Source: an uncultured Clostridia bacterium
GTDB taxonomy: Bacteria; Bacillota; Clostridia; Oscillospirales; Butyricicoccaceae
Assembly: GCA_945486175.1 (NCBI GenBank)
Contig: CALYTA010000067.1
Span: 1-6,287, forward strand
Reading direction: 5' to 3'
DNA: 6,287 bases
Shown in pieces: positions 4,601 to 6,287 of this stretch (its first letter is position 1; every line of letters starts with the position of its first letter). Position numbers and translations under genes: made by a program. The notes beneath the pieces were generated by a model. That model worked only from the letters and a program-made list of their open reading frames with translations. It was not told the origin of the DNA and searched no databases.

Positions 4601-5659
4601 ATGATGGACGTCAATACAGGAAAAATGCAGAATGCCGCGCGTATTTTACAGTTGCTGCGCACTGAGGACAGCCTGACTAAGCAGGATGTCTCGCGCAGCC
4701 TGCATCTGAGCATGCCGACGACGCTGCAAAACATCAACGAACTGATGGAGGCCGGCATTCTGGAGGAATGCGGCACATCCGAATCGACAGGCGGACGCAA
4801 GGCAAAGAAGATTCGTCTCCGCCCGGATGCCGGGTTGGGTGTCGGCATTGACGTTGCACTGCATCATATCGAGCTTGCCGTCACCGATCTGCGCGGCGGC
4901 GTGCTCGCACAGCAGCGCATTCCACTGGAATTTCACGATACGCCTGCATGGTATCAGGCGCTCAGCGAGGCGCTGGAACATTTTTTGCAGGCAAATCAGA
5001 TCGACACACAGACGGTTCTGAGTGCGGGTGTATCCTTTCCGGGCATTATCGACGGTGAATCCGAAGTGCTCCTGCGTTCCCACATTTTCGGACTGGAGCA
5101 CATTCGTCTTGATCGCTTCCATCGCAGCATTCCGTTCCCTGTTGTCGTTGCGAACGATGCCAACTGCGCGGGCTTTTCCGAGCTGTGTGCGGAGCGTCCG
5201 ACCTATGTGTATGTCTCTCTGAATGAATCGGTTGGCGGTGCATTCCTGCTGGAAGGCAGGCTGTATCTGGGTGGAACCTGGCAGGCGGGGGAAATCGGCC
5301 ATATGCTTCTGATTCCCGGCGGCGAACGCTGCTATTGCGGCAAGCATGGCTGCGCGGACGCCTATCTTTCGCCCAAAGTACTGCGAAAACAGGGAGAGAC
5401 TCTCGCTTCTTTCTTCCGCAGAGTGGAAAAGCAGGAGAAAACAACCTGTGAAACGTGGGATACCTATCTCGAACATCTGGCCATCCTGCTGACCAATCTG
5501 CGCATGATGCTGAATACCGATCTGGTTATCGGTGGCGAGGTGGGAACATATATCGCCCCCTATCAACGACGAACGCGAAGATCTCATCGAATCGGTCTGG
5601 TTGCGAGCCCAAAAGATGGCCCCCAACGATCCCGAAATCATCGCCGCCCTCGACGATAG
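4601..5659 (+). CDS. ROK-family transcriptional repressor (XylR/NagC type), 3' end lost at a junction
   Basis: This is a sugar-responsive repressor of the ROK superfamily. A winged helix lies at about 10-65, with recognition region LTKQDVSRSLHLSMPTTLQN (25-44). The ROK domain follows: GIDVALHHIELAVTD (82-96), GVSFPGIIDG (143-152), NDAN (185-188), and the zinc-type cluster GEIGH (230-234) with C244, C246 and C251 in CYCGKHGC. The first phosphate loop lacks the Gly-Gly-Thr of ROK kinases, so it is a regulator, not a sugar kinase. Genuine sequence ends at GGEVGTYIAPY (311-321, to 5563). The remaining 31 residues are Arg-rich and out of frame, so about 60 C-terminal residues are missing. GGGTGA (4591-4596) is a modest ribosome site, better spaced for the second ATG (4604). 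It lies downstream of srlB-pgi behind a terminator. The effector is unknown, possibly a hexose or sorbitol phosphate. Confidence 0.88.
   Translation: MMDVNTGKMQNAARILQLLRTEDSLTKQDVSRSLHLSMPTTLQNINELMEAGILEECGTSESTGGRKAKKIRLRPDAGLGVGIDVALHHIELAVTDLRGGVLAQQRIPLEFHDTPAWYQALSEALEHFLQANQIDTQTVLSAGVSFPGIIDGESEVLLRSHIFGLEHIRLDRFHRSIPFPVVVANDANCAGFSELCAERPTYVYVSLNESVGGAFLLEGRLYLGGTWQAGEIGHMLLIPGGERCYCGKHGCADAYLSPKVLRKQGETLASFFRRVEKQEKTTCETWDTYLEHLAILLTNLRMMLNTDLVIGGEVGTYIAPYQRRTRRSHRIGLVASPKDGPQRSRNHRRPRR
5556..5564. other. Chimeric junction 2: ROK gene fused out of frame to a TPR-like gene
   Basis: The ROK protein stops making sense after A-P-Y (5555-5563). A different frame becomes protein-like from 5562 (I-N-D-E-R-E) and stays open to 6287. 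Glutamine codon use changes from all CAG in pgi to mostly CAA. No insertion-sequence end or att-like repeat is visible. The short CCCCCTAT stretch may have been shared by the two parents. Confidence 0.75.
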
Positions 5660-6287
5660 CGAAATCCCCATGCTCTCCGATTCGGCGCTCAGCTTAGTTG
5701 ACGAAAACGGCATTCCAAGCCGCGTCTATACCGACGAGGCATTCCAAGAAGCGGCGCAAGCGGCTCAAGCCCCACAAATGAGCGCACTCGACCGCATGCT
5801 CCAGTCTAAATACGACGAAGCCCTATTCTACTACAATCGAGGAAACGCCGACGCCGCCCAAACATTGTGCTTGCAAATCGTCGCCGGCAACGAACAACAC
5901 CTCCCCGCCCTGCGGCTACTCGCACAAATCCTCGAGCAAAACGGCGACCTCGTCATGCTCGCCCAAATCGAGCGAAAAATCGCGCGCGCCCTCTTCGAAA
6001 CCGACATCGACGAAGCCGTGCGCCACGTATTGAGAGCCGAACAGTGCACGCCGCGCGCCTGGGAAAACTTCAATCTCATGCTCGTCTTTGGGCTCGATCC
6101 CGCCCAATACGGCATGCAGGCCCCCGAATCGTCGGGCGTTTCCAATCCGCGCATTCCCGTCGCCCAGCTCAATGCCGCCGTCAATTCACAGCCGCCGTTC
6201 CAAGCTCCGCCTCCGCTACCGCGACGCGCACCATCGGTCAACATGTCGCCCGAGCAGTTTGCCCAAGGTACGCCAGCACTCAGCCAG
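5562..6287 (+). pseudogene. TPR-like helical-repeat protein fragment, partial at both ends
   Basis: The frame is open from 5514 and runs off the window end. Its own sequence starts at about 5562, so about 242 codons are present and no native start is visible (first ATG at 5616). Residues from ESVWLRAQKMAPNDPEIIAAL resemble the end of one tetratricopeptide repeat. A second helical pair runs from about 5814 (YDEALFYYNRGNADAAQTLC) to EQNGD near 5949. A third, LFETDIDEAVRHVLRAEQCT, follows. The region from about 6115 on is Pro/Gln/Ala-rich and probably disordered (QPPFQAPPPLPRR, 6187-6225). Such proteins are usually scaffolds, but no specific role can be assigned. Of 21 glutamines, 14 use CAA, and C-ending codons dominate, unlike piece 2. 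A Gram-negative, possibly deltaproteobacterial (Bradymonadales/Myxococcota-like) source is only an impression. Confidence 0.65.

Noticed and set aside
4646..5713. 355-codon open frame on the minus strand
   Set aside because: It is antisense to the ROK regulator and runs across the junction at 5560 into unrelated sequence. The protein has no family features.
5831..6244. 137-codon minus-strand frame in the last piece
   Set aside because: The plus-strand frame has TPR-like helical periodicity and C-ending codons throughout. The antisense product is Gly/Ser/Arg-rich and featureless.

Overview
The window looks like a metagenome-derived contig from an anaerobic gut or rumen community. It appears to be a mosaic of three unrelated genomic pieces, not one locus. 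Both joins fall inside genes and knock them out of frame, and base composition and codon use change at each join. Sample 60-base rows give about 42% G+C at 1441-1500, 58% at 2281-2340 and 62% at 5881-5940.

Piece 1 (1 to about 1800) is the most AT-rich and resembles a clostridial (Ruminococcus-like) genome. It holds an AraC-family regulator on the minus strand (71-937). Divergent to it is a gene for an uncharacterised, probably sugar-related beta-sandwich protein (from 1162). The 224-bp space between them carries a good sigma-A-type promoter for the regulator and a strong -10 for the divergent gene. It also has three near-identical 14-bp boxes arranged like AraC-family half-sites. The divergent gene is cut after about residue 213.

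Piece 2 (about 1800 to about 5560) has moderate G+C, typical of an Oscillospiraceae-like Firmicute. It begins inside the glucitol/sorbitol PTS subunit gene srlE, whose EIIB half is lost. It continues with srlB (EIIA), separated by a 199-bp gap full of stem-loops, and then pgi (glucose-6-phosphate isomerase) 36 bp later. A Rho-independent terminator follows. A ROK-family repressor gene then has its own promoter, with a palindrome lying between -35 and -10. Functionally, the PTS would import sorbitol as sorbitol-6-phosphate, a dehydrogenase (not in the window) would make fructose-6-phosphate, and Pgi would link that to glucose-6-phosphate. The ROK protein is a plausible sugar-responsive regulator of the block. 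Its last 60 or so residues are lost at the second join.

Piece 3 (about 5560 to 6287) is a fragment of one reading frame, open to the window end. It encodes a TPR-like helical-repeat protein with a Pro/Gln-rich tail. It prefers CAA for glutamine, whereas pgi uses only CAG, so it comes from a different, unidentified genome.

The most useful points are the two chimeric joins, the AraC-type box array, the promoter palindrome of the ROK gene, the replacement of the E. coli phospho-histidine by valine in SrlB, and the stacked hairpins between srlE and srlB. I see no convincing novel defence or mobile system here.
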